A stretch of 64,000 nucleotides of DNA, taken from assembly GCA_018710845.1 (NCBI GenBank), contig DVJB01000062.1:1-64000 (forward strand), written 5' to 3'. The notes under the pieces were generated by a model. The model had not been told where the DNA came from. It saw only the letters and a list, made by a program, of their open reading frames with translations, and did not search any database. How positions within the stretch are numbered: the stretch's first letter is position 1; each line of letters begins with the position of its first letter. The DNA is from Candidatus Onthomonas avicola (lineage in GTDB: Bacteria; Bacillota; Clostridia; Oscillospirales; Oscillospiraceae). This document shows, piece by piece, positions 13,771-21,596 of the stretch. The position numbers and the translations under genes were made by a program.

Positions 13771-14532
13771 ATGGGAGAGAGACTGAAGTTATACGGATTC
13801 AATAACCTGACCAAGGCGCTGAGCTTTAATATCTATGATGTGTGCTATGCCAAGACGCCGCGGGAGCAGCGGGAGTATATTGCCTATATTGATGAGCAGT
13901 ACAACTCCGAGCGTCTGACCAAGATCCTCACCACGCTGACGGATATGATCGGGGCGAAGGTGCTCAACATCGCTCGGCAGGACTATGAGCCGCAGGGGGC
14001 GTCTGTGGCCATCCTGATCGCGGAGGGGTCGATGAAGCCGGCGGGGGAGATCCAGCTCGGCCATCTGGACAAGAGCCATGTGACGGTACACACCTATCCG
14101 GAGTATCATCCCGAGACCTTTCTGGCTACCTTCCGGGTGGACATCGACGTGGCGACCTGTGGCGAGATCACGCCGCTTTCCACGCTGGACTACCTGATCG
14201 GCTCGTTTGACTCGGATATCATCACGATGGATTACCGCATCCGCGGTTTTACGCGCGATGTAAACGGAAAGAAGCTCTTTTGCGACCACCGGGTAGCCTC
14301 GATCCAGGACTATATCGACCCGCGGATTTTGCAGCAGTACGACGCGGTGGACATCAACGTGTACGAGGCCAACCTCTTTCACACCAAGATGATGGTCAAG
14401 GAGATCGACCTGCAGAACTATCTGTTCAAGACGGATGTCTATGAGCTGCCGCCCAAGACCCGCCTGGAGATCATGAGCAATCTCCGGCGTGAGATGATCG
14501 AGATCTTCAGTGGGAAAAATATCTATTGTTGA
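13771..14532 (+). CDS. speD: S-adenosylmethionine decarboxylase proenzyme, E. coli type
   Basis: A 253-aa proenzyme closely resembling long-form E. coli SpeD (LKLYGFNNLTKALSF, IARQDYEPQGASV, YRIRGFTRDVNGK). Self-cleavage should occur at Lys101-Ser102 in the KSHVTVHTYPE motif, making the pyruvoyl cofactor from Ser102. It supplies decarboxylated SAM, the aminopropyl donor for SpeE. AAAGGGG lies 8 nt before ATG 13771. First gene of a tight operon (speD, speA, speE, speB, carboxyspermidine dehydrogenase, nspC). The gene follows a structured leader or ncRNA with terminator, a possible control point. The long E. coli form contrasts with the short form common in Bacillus. Confidence 0.95.
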   Translation: MGERLKLYGFNNLTKALSFNIYDVCYAKTPREQREYIAYIDEQYNSERLTKILTTLTDMIGAKVLNIARQDYEPQGASVAILIAEGSMKPAGEIQLGHLDKSHVTVHTYPEYHPETFLATFRVDIDVATCGEITPLSTLDYLIGSFDSDIITMDYRIRGFTRDVNGKKLFCDHRVASIQDYIDPRILQQYDAVDINVYEANLFHTKMMVKEIDLQNYLFKTDVYELPPKTRLEIMSNLRREMIEIFSGKNIYC

Positions 14533-14549
14533 TGGAGAGGGAAGGTCAA

Positions 14550-16007
14550 ATGCCACTGTCACAGGAGCGCGCGCCCATCTATGAGGCGCTGCAGGAATTT
14601 CGCCGGAAGCGGGTGGTTCCCTTTGACGTGCCGGGCCACAAGCGCGGACGGGGCAATCCGGAGCTGACCGAGTTCCTGGGGGAGAAGTGTGTCTCGATTG
14701 ACGTCAACTCCATGAAGCCGCTGGACAATCTATGCCATCCAGTCTCGGTCATCCGTGAGGCGGAAGAGCTGGCGGCGGAGGCGTTTGGCGCGGCCCACGC
14801 TTTCCTGATGGTGGGGGGCACCACCTCCGCCGTGCAGGCCATGGTCCTCTCCGCGGTCCATCAGGGGGACAAGATCATTTTGCCGCGCAACGTTCACCGC
14901 AGCGTGGTGGGTGCGCTGGTGCTCTGCGGTGCAGTCCCGGTCTATGTGGACCCGCTGTGCGACACCAGGTTGGGCATCCCGCTCGGTATGAGATTGCAGG
15001 ACGTGAAGGACGCGATGGACCGCCACCCCGACGCCAAGGCGATTTTGGTGAACAATCCGACCTATTACGGCATCTGCTCCGACCTGCGTTCCATCGTCAA
15101 GCTTGGGCACGAGCGCGGCATGCTCTGCCTGGCCGACGAGGCGCACGGCACACACTTCTATTTTGGCGACAACCTGCCGGTCTCCGCAATGGCGGCCGGC
15201 GCGGACCTCGCGGCGGTGTCGATGCACAAGTCTGGCGGCAGCCTGACGCAGAGCTCGCTGCTGCTGGCCGGGCCGGCTATGTCGCAGGGCCAGATCCGCC
15301 AGATCATCAACCTCACCCAGACCACCAGCGCGTCCTACCTGCTGCTGTCCAGCCTGGACATCTCCCGGCGCAATCTCGCCCTGCGCGGCCGGGAGGCATT
15401 CCGCCGTGTGTCCGACATGGCGGAATATGCCAGGGGAGAGATCAACAGTATCGGCGGGTATTATGCCTTCTCTCGCGAGCTGATCAATGGGGAGAGCGTC
15501 TACGACTTTGACATCACCAAGCTCTCAGTGAACACCTTGGATATCGGGCTGGCCGGCATCGAGGTCTACGACCTGCTCCGGGACGAGTATGATATTCAGA
15601 TCGAGTTTGGCGACCTGGGCAATATCCTCGCCTATCTCTCCATCGGCGATCGCCTGCGGGAGATCGAGCGGCTGGTGGGGGCGCTGGCGGAGATTCGCCG
15701 CCACTACCGGCGCAGCCGGGCTGGGCTGCTCTGCCAGGAGTACATTGAGCCGACCGTCATCGCCACCCCCCAGCAGGCGTTCTACGGGGAAAAGGAGTCC
15801 CTTCCGCTCGAGCAGACGTTGGGACGGGTGTGCACGGAGTTTGTCATGTGTTATCCGCCCGGCATCCCCGTGCTCGCCCCGGGAGAGCTGATTACGGAGC
15901 CGATTTTGGAGTATATCCGCTATGCCAAGGAAAAGGGCTGCAGCATGACCGGACCGGAGGACCCGGAGATTCTGCACCTGAATGTGCTCAGGAAAGGAGC
16001 GTGCTGA
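14550..16007 (+). CDS. speA: PLP-dependent Orn/Lys/Arg decarboxylase, probable arginine decarboxylase
   Basis: A 485-aa fold-type-I decarboxylase. PLP contacts visible: VPGHKRG near the N terminus, GGTTSAVQAM, DEAHG (Asp196, His199) and the Schiff-base lysine K227 in SMHKSGG. Family members decarboxylate arginine, lysine or ornithine. The linked agmatinase (speB) favours arginine to agmatine, which is an inference. Start ATG 14550 has GGGAAGG just upstream and lies 18 nt after the speD stop; earlier in-frame starts (14526, 14532) overlap speD and have no SD. Length fits the short biosynthetic Clostridia/Bacillus type without the inducible wing domain. Followed 3 nt later by speE. Confidence 0.88.
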   Translation: MPLSQERAPIYEALQEFRRKRVVPFDVPGHKRGRGNPELTEFLGEKCVSIDVNSMKPLDNLCHPVSVIREAEELAAEAFGAAHAFLMVGGTTSAVQAMVLSAVHQGDKIILPRNVHRSVVGALVLCGAVPVYVDPLCDTRLGIPLGMRLQDVKDAMDRHPDAKAILVNNPTYYGICSDLRSIVKLGHERGMLCLADEAHGTHFYFGDNLPVSAMAAGADLAAVSMHKSGGSLTQSSLLLAGPAMSQGQIRQIINLTQTTSASYLLLSSLDISRRNLALRGREAFRRVSDMAEYARGEINSIGGYYAFSRELINGESVYDFDITKLSVNTLDIGLAGIEVYDLLRDEYDIQIEFGDLGNILAYLSIGDRLREIERLVGALAEIRRHYRRSRAGLLCQEYIEPTVIATPQQAFYGEKESLPLEQTLGRVCTEFVMCYPPGIPVLAPGELITEPILEYIRYAKEKGCSMTGPEDPEILHLNVLRKGAC

Positions 16008-16010
16008 CCG

Positions 16011-16865
16011 ATGGAGTTCTGGTTTTCGGAACATCATACCCCTCACGTCCGGATGTCCATCCGGGTGGACCGCCAGCTCTACAGCGGCAAAAGTGAGTTC
16101 CAGCGCATCGACGTCTTTGAGTCTCCTGAGTTTGGACGTTTTCTCACCCTGGACGGGTATATGATGCTCACGGAGAAGGACGAATTTATCTATCACGAGA
16201 TGATCACCCATGTGCCGATGGCGGTCCATCCCCATGTGCGCGATGTGCTGGTGATCGGCGCGGGCGACGGCGGCGTGATCCGGGAGCTGACGCGCTATCC
16301 GGATATCGAGCATATCGACATGGTGGAGATCGACCCCCTGGTGGTCGAGGTCTGTAAGAAGTACCTGCCCAAGACGGCCTGCCGCTTTGACGATCCGCGT
16401 GTGAGCCTCCACTTTGAGGACGGGCTGCGCTTTGTCCGCGCGCCGGAGGACGCCTACGACCTCATCATCGTGGACTCCACCGACCCCTTCGGGCCGGGGG
16501 AGGGACTGTTCACCAAAGAGTTCTATGGGAACTGTTATAAGGCGCTGCGGGAGGACGGCATCCTCATCAACCAGCACGAGAGCCCCTTCTACCCGGAGGA
16601 CGCGGCGGCCTGTCAGCGGGCACACAAGAACATTGTCCAGTCCTTCCCGATCAGCCGGGTTTATCAGGCCCATATCCCGACCTATCCCTCCGGCCACTGG
16701 CTCTTCGGCTTTGCCTCCAAGCGGTATCATCCGCTGAAAAACCTGGACGAGACGCGCTGGAATCTGCGCGGCCTCTCCTGTAAGTACTACACCACTACGC
16801 TGCACAAGGGGGCCTTCTATATCCCCGCCTATGTGGAGGAGCTGCTGCGCGATGTTGAGCCATAA
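16011..16865 (+). CDS. speE: Polyamine aminopropyltransferase (spermidine synthase)
   Basis: A 284-aa transferase moving aminopropyl from decarboxylated SAM to a diamine, normally putrescine. Motifs: LTLDGYMMLTEKDEFIYHEM (substrate/dcSAM pocket), the nucleotide-binding GAGDGG, a conserved EIDPLV, and VDSTDPFGPGEGLF with the catalytic-type DSTDP. Starts at ATG 16011, 3 nt after speA, and overlaps speB by 14 nt, so it is translationally linked. Size matches bacterial SpeE. Substrate (putrescine, or spermidine to give spermine/thermospermine) cannot be fixed from sequence, which matters because this operon has a second spermidine route. Confidence 0.95.
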   Translation: MEFWFSEHHTPHVRMSIRVDRQLYSGKSEFQRIDVFESPEFGRFLTLDGYMMLTEKDEFIYHEMITHVPMAVHPHVRDVLVIGAGDGGVIRELTRYPDIEHIDMVEIDPLVVEVCKKYLPKTACRFDDPRVSLHFEDGLRFVRAPEDAYDLIIVDSTDPFGPGEGLFTKEFYGNCYKALREDGILINQHESPFYPEDAAACQRAHKNIVQSFPISRVYQAHIPTYPSGHWLFGFASKRYHPLKNLDETRWNLRGLSCKYYTTTLHKGAFYIPAYVEELLRDVEP

Positions 16866-17730
16866 TGTAGAGACTTTTATGGCCTGCGACGCCCCGTGGG
16901 CGCGCGCGCAGACCGTCCTGTTTGGCGCCCCGTTTGACTCCACCACCTCTTTCCGGCCCGGCACCCGATTCGGCCCCGGCTCCATCCGCCGGGAGTCCTA
17001 CGGACTGGAGACCTACAGCCCTTATCAGGACCGGGACCTGCTGGACATCGCCGTTCTGGACGTCGGAGATCTCGAGCTGCCGCTGGGGGACACCCCAGCT
17101 GTCCTGGCCGCGATCGAGGCGCGCGCGCGGGAGATTCTGGCGGCCGGGAAGCGCCCCTTCCTGCTCGGAGGGGAGCACCTGGTCACCTTGAGCGCGATGC
17201 GCGCGGCGGTGGAGCGTTATCCCGAGCTCGCCATCGTCCACTTTGACGCGCACGCCGACCTGCGGGAGGACTACCTCGGCGTCCGGCTCTCCCACGCCTG
17301 CGTGCTGCGCCGGTGCTGGGAACTGGTGGGGGATGGTCGCATCTTCCAGTTTGGCATCCGCTCCGGCGACCGGGAAGAGTGGCGCTGGGGCGCGGAGCAT
17401 GTGAGCACATGCCGTTTTGACTTCGGCACGTTGGAGGAGACGCTGGACGGGCTCTCCGGCCGGCCGGTCTACTTCACGCTGGACCTGGACGTGCTCGACC
17501 CGTCGGTATTCCCTGGCACCGGCACACCGGAGCCGGGCGGCGTCAGCTTTGACGTGCTGCGCCGGGCGGCCACAGCGGTCTGCGCACGTGCCAATGTCGT
17601 CGCCTGCGACGTGAATGAACTGAGCCCTCACTATGACCCGAGCGGGGTATCCACCGCCGTGGCCTGCAAAATCATCCGGGAGATGCTGCTGGCATTCCCC
17701 CAGACGGAGAAAGGGAGCGAGAGACTATGA
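16852..17730 (+). CDS. speB: Agmatinase
   Basis: A 292-aa ureohydrolase converting agmatine to putrescine and urea. The binuclear Mn2+ ligands are visible in GGEHLVT, DAHADLR and LDLDVLDPS; the FGAPFDSTTSFRPGTRFGP start is typical of bacterial SpeB. ATG 16852 lies 14 nt inside the end of speE with GGAGGA 10 nt upstream. The frame is open to 16831, but that start has no SD. It overlaps the next gene by 4 nt (ATGA). With speA it completes arginine to putrescine without ornithine decarboxylase. Confidence 0.95.
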   Translation: MLSHNVETFMACDAPWARAQTVLFGAPFDSTTSFRPGTRFGPGSIRRESYGLETYSPYQDRDLLDIAVLDVGDLELPLGDTPAVLAAIEARAREILAAGKRPFLLGGEHLVTLSAMRAAVERYPELAIVHFDAHADLREDYLGVRLSHACVLRRCWELVGDGRIFQFGIRSGDREEWRWGAEHVSTCRFDFGTLEETLDGLSGRPVYFTLDLDVLDPSVFPGTGTPEPGGVSFDVLRRAATAVCARANVVACDVNELSPHYDPSGVSTAVACKIIREMLLAFPQTEKGSERL

Positions 17731-18986
17731 GTAAGGTATTGGTCATCGGCTGCGGCGGCGTCGCGAGCGTCGCGATCCAGAAGTGTTGCCAGAACAGTGA
17801 GGTATTTGGCGAGATCTGCATCGCCAGCCGCACGAAATCCAAGTGCGACGACCTGAAGGCCAAGCTGGAGGGGAAGACGGCCACCAAGATCACCACCGCC
17901 CAGGTGGACGCGGATCGCGTAGAGGAGCTCATCGCCCTCATCCGCCGGGAGCAGCCGGATCTCGTGATGAACATCGCCCTGCCGTATCAGGACCTCACCA
18001 TTATGGACGCCTGTCTCGCCTGCGGTGTGAACTATCTGGACACCGCCAACTATGAGCCGGAGGACATCACCGACCCCGCCTGGCGCGCGGTCTACGAGAA
18101 GCGCTGCAAAGAGGAGGGCTTCTCCGCCTATTTTGACTACTCCTGGCAGTGGGCCTACCGCAAGCGCTTTGAGGAGGCCGGCCTGACCGCTCTGCTGGGC
18201 ACTGGCTTTGACCCCGGCGTGACGCAGGCGTACTGTGCCTGGGCGCAGAAGCACCTCTTTGATCAGATCGACACGATCGACATCCTCGACTGCAACGGCG
18301 GCGACCACGGCTATCCCTTTGCCACCAACTTTAATCCCGAGATCAACCTGCGCGAGGTCTCAGCCCCTGGCTCCTACTGGGAGGACGGCCATTGGGTGGA
18401 AATTCCGCCGATGAGCGTCAAACGGGAGTACGATTTTGACCAGGTCGGCCGAAAGGACATGTACCTCCTCCACCATGAGGAGATCGAGTCGCTGGCAAAA
18501 AACATCCCTGGTGTCAAGCGCATCCGCTTCTTTATGACTTTCGGCCAGAGCTATCTGACGCATATGAAATGCCTGGAGAATGTCGGCATGCTCTCCACCG
18601 AGCCGGTGGAGTTTGAGGGGCATGAGATCGTCCCTATCCAGTTCCTCAAGCGCCTGCTGCCAGACCCGGCGACGCTGGGGCCGCGCACGGTGGGGAAGAC
18701 CAATATCGGCTGCATCTTTACCGGCAAAAAGGACGGCGTAGAAAAGCGTGCCTACATCTACAACATCTGCGACCATCAGGCGTGCTATCGCGAAGTCGGC
18801 TCACAGGCGATCTCCTACACCACCGGTGTGCCCGCCATGGTCGGCGCCATGATGCTCCTGACCGGCAAGTGGAACAAGCCGGGCGTCTACACGGTGGAAG
18901 AGTTTGACCCCGATCCCTATATGGACGCGCTCAATCAGTGGGGCCTGCCCTGGCAGGTGGATGAGAATCCCGTTCTGGTGGACTGA
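17727..18986 (+). CDS. Carboxy(nor)spermidine dehydrogenase/synthase, saccharopine-dehydrogenase family
   Basis: A 419-aa NAD(P)H enzyme with Rossmann motif VIGCGGVAS at residues 6-14, then DADRVEELIALI, LDTANYEPED, GFDPGVTQAY and GGDHGYPFATNF, characteristic of the Lys1/carboxynorspermidine-synthase family. It reductively couples aspartate semialdehyde to putrescine (carboxyspermidine) or diaminopropane (carboxynorspermidine). Putrescine is the likelier substrate because speA/speB are adjacent and no diaminopropane pathway is seen; this is inference. Overlaps speB by 4 nt and is followed after 4 nt by its partner decarboxylase. Confidence 0.9.
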   Translation: MSKVLVIGCGGVASVAIQKCCQNSEVFGEICIASRTKSKCDDLKAKLEGKTATKITTAQVDADRVEELIALIRREQPDLVMNIALPYQDLTIMDACLACGVNYLDTANYEPEDITDPAWRAVYEKRCKEEGFSAYFDYSWQWAYRKRFEEAGLTALLGTGFDPGVTQAYCAWAQKHLFDQIDTIDILDCNGGDHGYPFATNFNPEINLREVSAPGSYWEDGHWVEIPPMSVKREYDFDQVGRKDMYLLHHEEIESLAKNIPGVKRIRFFMTFGQSYLTHMKCLENVGMLSTEPVEFEGHEIVPIQFLKRLLPDPATLGPRTVGKTNIGCIFTGKKDGVEKRAYIYNICDHQACYREVGSQAISYTTGVPAMVGAMMLLTGKWNKPGVYTVEEFDPDPYMDALNQWGLPWQVDENPVLVD

Positions 18987-18990
18987 GCGG

Positions 18991-20103
18991 ATGCGCACCC
19001 CCTATTTTCTGGTGGATGAGGGCCTGATCCGCCGGAACCTGGAGATTTTGCAGTCGGTCTCCCGCGAGACCGGCTGCAAGATTCTATTGGCCCAAAAGGC
19101 GTTTTCCACCTACGCCTGCTATCCCCTCATCCGTCAGTATCTGGCGGGGACAACCGCCAGCGGCCTGCACGAGGCGCGGCTGGGCGCGGAGGAGTTCGGT
19201 GGGGAGACGCACGTCTTTTCCCCCGCCTACCGTTCGGACGAGTTTGACGAACTGCTCACCTATGCCGACCACCTGGTCTTCAACTCTCCCGCTCAGGTGC
19301 GCAAGTTCGGGCTCCGGGCGAGACAGTGCAGCAAGTCCATCGGTCTGCGCGTGAACCCGGAGTGCTCCACCCAGGAGGGGCACGCGATCTATGATCCCTG
19401 CGCGCCCGGCTCGCGCCTGGGCACCACGCGGGCCAACTGGGACGATGCGATTCGTCCTCTGCTCGACGGGCTGCACCTGCACACCCTCTGTGAGCAGGAC
19501 TCGGACGATCTGGAAAAGACGGTCGCCGCCTTTGAGGAAAAGTTTGGTCCCTTTTTGCATGGCATGAAGTGGCTCAATCTGGGCGGCGGGCACCATATCA
19601 CCCGTCCCGACTACGGCTTGGAGCGTCTGAAGCGGCTGCTGCGCCGTCTGCACGATCAATATCAGGTCCAGCTCTACCTGGAACCGGGAGAGGCGGTGGT
19701 CCTGAACGCCGGATTTCTCGTCACCCGCGTGCTGGAGGTCGTGCACAATGGGGTGGATATCGCCATCCTGGACGCCTCCGCCGCCTGCCATATGCCGGAT
19801 GTAATCGAGATGCCCTACCGCCCGCCGCTGCGCGGGGCCGGCGCAGTGGGGGAGAAGCCCTATAAATACCGTCTGGCCGGCCCGACCTGCCTGGCAGGGG
19901 ACGTGATCGGAGACTACTCATTTGACCGCCCGCTTCAGGAGGGGGATGAGCTGGTCTTTGAGGATATGGCGCTCTACACCATCGTCAAAACCAACACCTT
20001 CAATGGCATCAATCTGCCAGATCTCTGGGTTCGCCGGTTGGACGGAACCTTAGAGCATCTGCGCTCCTTTGGCTATGAGGACTTCAAAGGACGGCTCTCC
20101 TGA
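18991..20103 (+). CDS. nspC: Carboxynorspermidine/carboxyspermidine decarboxylase
   Basis: A 370-aa PLP enzyme of the alanine-racemase-fold decarboxylases. The Schiff-base lysine is K36 in LLAQKAFSTYA; other motifs are GLRVNPECS, LHTLCEQDSDDLE, LNLGGGHH, YLEPGEAVV and GPTCLAGDVIGDY. It removes the carboxyl group from carboxyspermidine to give spermidine. The frame is open back to 18904 within the upstream gene; ATG 18991, 4 nt after the preceding stop, fits the family N terminus (MRTPYFLVDE). Last gene of the polyamine operon, followed by a strong terminator. Confidence 0.93.
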   Translation: MRTPYFLVDEGLIRRNLEILQSVSRETGCKILLAQKAFSTYACYPLIRQYLAGTTASGLHEARLGAEEFGGETHVFSPAYRSDEFDELLTYADHLVFNSPAQVRKFGLRARQCSKSIGLRVNPECSTQEGHAIYDPCAPGSRLGTTRANWDDAIRPLLDGLHLHTLCEQDSDDLEKTVAAFEEKFGPFLHGMKWLNLGGGHHITRPDYGLERLKRLLRRLHDQYQVQLYLEPGEAVVLNAGFLVTRVLEVVHNGVDIAILDASAACHMPDVIEMPYRPPLRGAGAVGEKPYKYRLAGPTCLAGDVIGDYSFDRPLQEGDELVFEDMALYTIVKTNTFNGINLPDLWVRRLDGTLEHLRSFGYEDFKGRLS

Positions 20104-20142
20104 CCTGTCAGTGGAATAGTATTACCCAGGAAATAAACGGTA

Positions 20143-20194
20143 AAAAGCGGTTTTCCCTTCGCATATGCGTGGAAGGGAAGACCGCTTTTCTCAT
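20143..20194 (+). terminator. Terminator of the polyamine operon
   Basis: Positions 20143-20160 pair with 20172-20189 over 18 bp (one G-T pair), with loop GCATATGCGTG, and the A-tract/T-tract arms end in CTTTTCTC. The symmetric A/T flanks make it likely bidirectional, also stopping transcription of the LacI gene that ends at 20258 on the other strand. Confidence 0.88.
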
Positions 20195-20257
20195 ATTTAA
20201 TACGTGTAAAGTAAATTAACTTACGCAGAATTTTGGAAGGGAGATATGTCTCGGGCC

Positions 20258-21265
20258 TTATCCCTTGTTCGGAGAACTTTCCGGTGCAGGGCCGATCGAA
20301 GCGCGCTCGATCAGTTCGGCATGCAGGAGCAATGTGCTGATGGGAATGCCGTCCAGCAGGCTGGCGAGTGCGTAGTAGGCGCTGCGGCCGAGCTGTGGCC
20401 GGTTCTGGCGGATACTGGCCAGCGGGGGGATGGTGTAGGAGCAGAGGGGCAGATCGTCAAATCCGATGATGCTCAGCTGGTCGGGCACGCGGATGCCCAC
20501 CTCCATGCAGTGGATGAGGACGGAGTGTGCCAGCAGGTCGTGGCTGCAGATGATGGCGGTGACGCCCTGGCGGAGCAGCCGCGGCAGATGGTTCTCCAGG
20601 CATTCGGAGGTGTAGTAGGAGTTGCCTACCAGGGAGGGCTGATCCGGAAAGCCGCTCTGACGCAGCGAGCGGAAGAAGGCCCGGTAGCGCACCTGCTGGA
20701 TATAGGACCCCAGCGCACCGCTGAGATAGCCGATTTTCCGATGGCCCAGCGCCTTGAGACGCGCCACGGCGAGGTCCATCCCCTCATCGTTGTCAATTCC
20801 AAGATAGGCTGTGTAGGGGTTTGACCTTACATGATTGTCATAGAGAACAGCGGGGGTTCTGGAGCTGCGGAAATCCTGCATCCATGGATCGTTGAGGGTA
20901 AGGCCGAGAAAAAACGCCCCGGCGTAGCCATTGGAGAGCATGTACTGGTCGTAAGGGATCTGTTTCTGCGTCTGCACGGTCAGGGGAACCACCTCGATGC
21001 AGGCGCCGGCCGGTTCCGCCATCTTGCGAAAGCCCATGATGATGTCCCAACCGAAGTCCTCCGGAGCTGTGTAGGCCATATTTTCAATGAAAATGCACAG
21101 GCGTTTTCCGCCGCTGCGCGCCGGGCGGGAGTATCCCAGCTCAACCGCGATCTCCAGAACGGATTTTCGGGTGGACTCGCTCACATCGGTGGCGCCGCTC
21201 AGGGCTTTGGAGACGGTCGCCTTGGAGATGCCGAGCCGCTTTGCAATGTCATCCATCGTGGCCAC
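20258..21265 (-). CDS. LacI-family transcriptional regulator
   Basis: A 335-aa repressor: N-terminal helix-turn-helix (DDIAKRLGISKATVSKALSG, residues 5-24), hinge GYSRPARSGGK, then a periplasmic-binding-like effector domain ending with SIIGFDDLPLC and the usual SIRQNRPQLG stretch. GTG 21265 was preferred because AGGAGG lies 10 nt upstream on the minus strand; ATG 21256 is too distant. It is divergent from the maltodextrin-type transport operon and most likely controls it, a MalR/CcpA-like local role inferred from position. The intergenic region carries repeated GCGAAAC motifs as likely operators. Confidence 0.9.
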   Translation of the reverse strand: MATMDDIAKRLGISKATVSKALSGATDVSESTRKSVLEIAVELGYSRPARSGGKRLCIFIENMAYTAPEDFGWDIIMGFRKMAEPAGACIEVVPLTVQTQKQIPYDQYMLSNGYAGAFFLGLTLNDPWMQDFRSSRTPAVLYDNHVRSNPYTAYLGIDNDEGMDLAVARLKALGHRKIGYLSGALGSYIQQVRYRAFFRSLRQSGFPDQPSLVGNSYYTSECLENHLPRLLRQGVTAIICSHDLLAHSVLIHCMEVGIRVPDQLSIIGFDDLPLCSYTIPPLASIRQNRPQLGRSAYYALASLLDGIPISTLLLHAELIERASIGPAPESSPNKG

Positions 21266-21341
21266 CGCAGAGATTCCTCCTCTCGTACTCCTATCCGGTC
21301 ACACGCGGACAGGAAAACAGGAAAATTGTCAGATTTTCATT

Positions 21342-21370
21342 ATTATAATGCTTTCCGACGTGATGTGCAA
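21342..21370 (-). promoter_or_regulatory. Minus-strand promoter for the LacI regulator
   Basis: On the minus strand TTGCAC (21370-21365) and TATAAT (21347-21342) are 17 nt apart, giving a leader of about 70 nt before the GTG start. Confidence 0.75.
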
Positions 21371-21515
21371 GAGAGAATACGTGCGCACGACATCGGGACA
21401 AAACCTTTGCGTCCGGTTTTGAGTTTCGAAACAAATGACTTTGACAGAATTGACAATTTGCATATATCACCCTTGTGCATCCTCTACAAAATCGTTGTTT
21501 TGCGAAGTTGAGCGC

Positions 21516-21544
21516 TTGACTAACCAGACTTGGAAGCGTATATT
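21516..21544 (+). promoter_or_regulatory. Promoter for the malE-malF-malG operon
   Basis: TTGACT (21516-21521) and TATATT (21539-21544), spacer 17 nt. Candidate operator half-sites lie both upstream (palindrome GTTTCGAAAC, 21423-21432; TTTTGCGAA, 21498-21506) and immediately downstream (21551-21576). Confidence 0.8.
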
Positions 21545-21550
21545 ATCCAG

Positions 21551-21576
21551 TAGCGAAACTTTGCGAAACAGCAAAG
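21551..21576 (+). promoter_or_regulatory. Candidate LacI-type operator downstream of the malE promoter
   Basis: GCGAAAC occurs twice exactly 10 bp apart (21553-21559, 21563-21569), so both copies face the same side of the helix. CTTTGC/GCAAAG (21559-21564/21571-21576) forms an inverted repeat. Located just after the -10 box, it fits a repressor road-block site for the divergent LacI protein. Confidence 0.5.
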
Positions 21577-21596
21577 AAAGGATGGAGGAATGCGCA

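Noticed and set aside
20246..20824. 192-aa plus-strand frame opposite the LacI gene
   Set aside because: Antisense to a clear LacI repressor with HTH and effector domain; no domain recognised in the plus frame.
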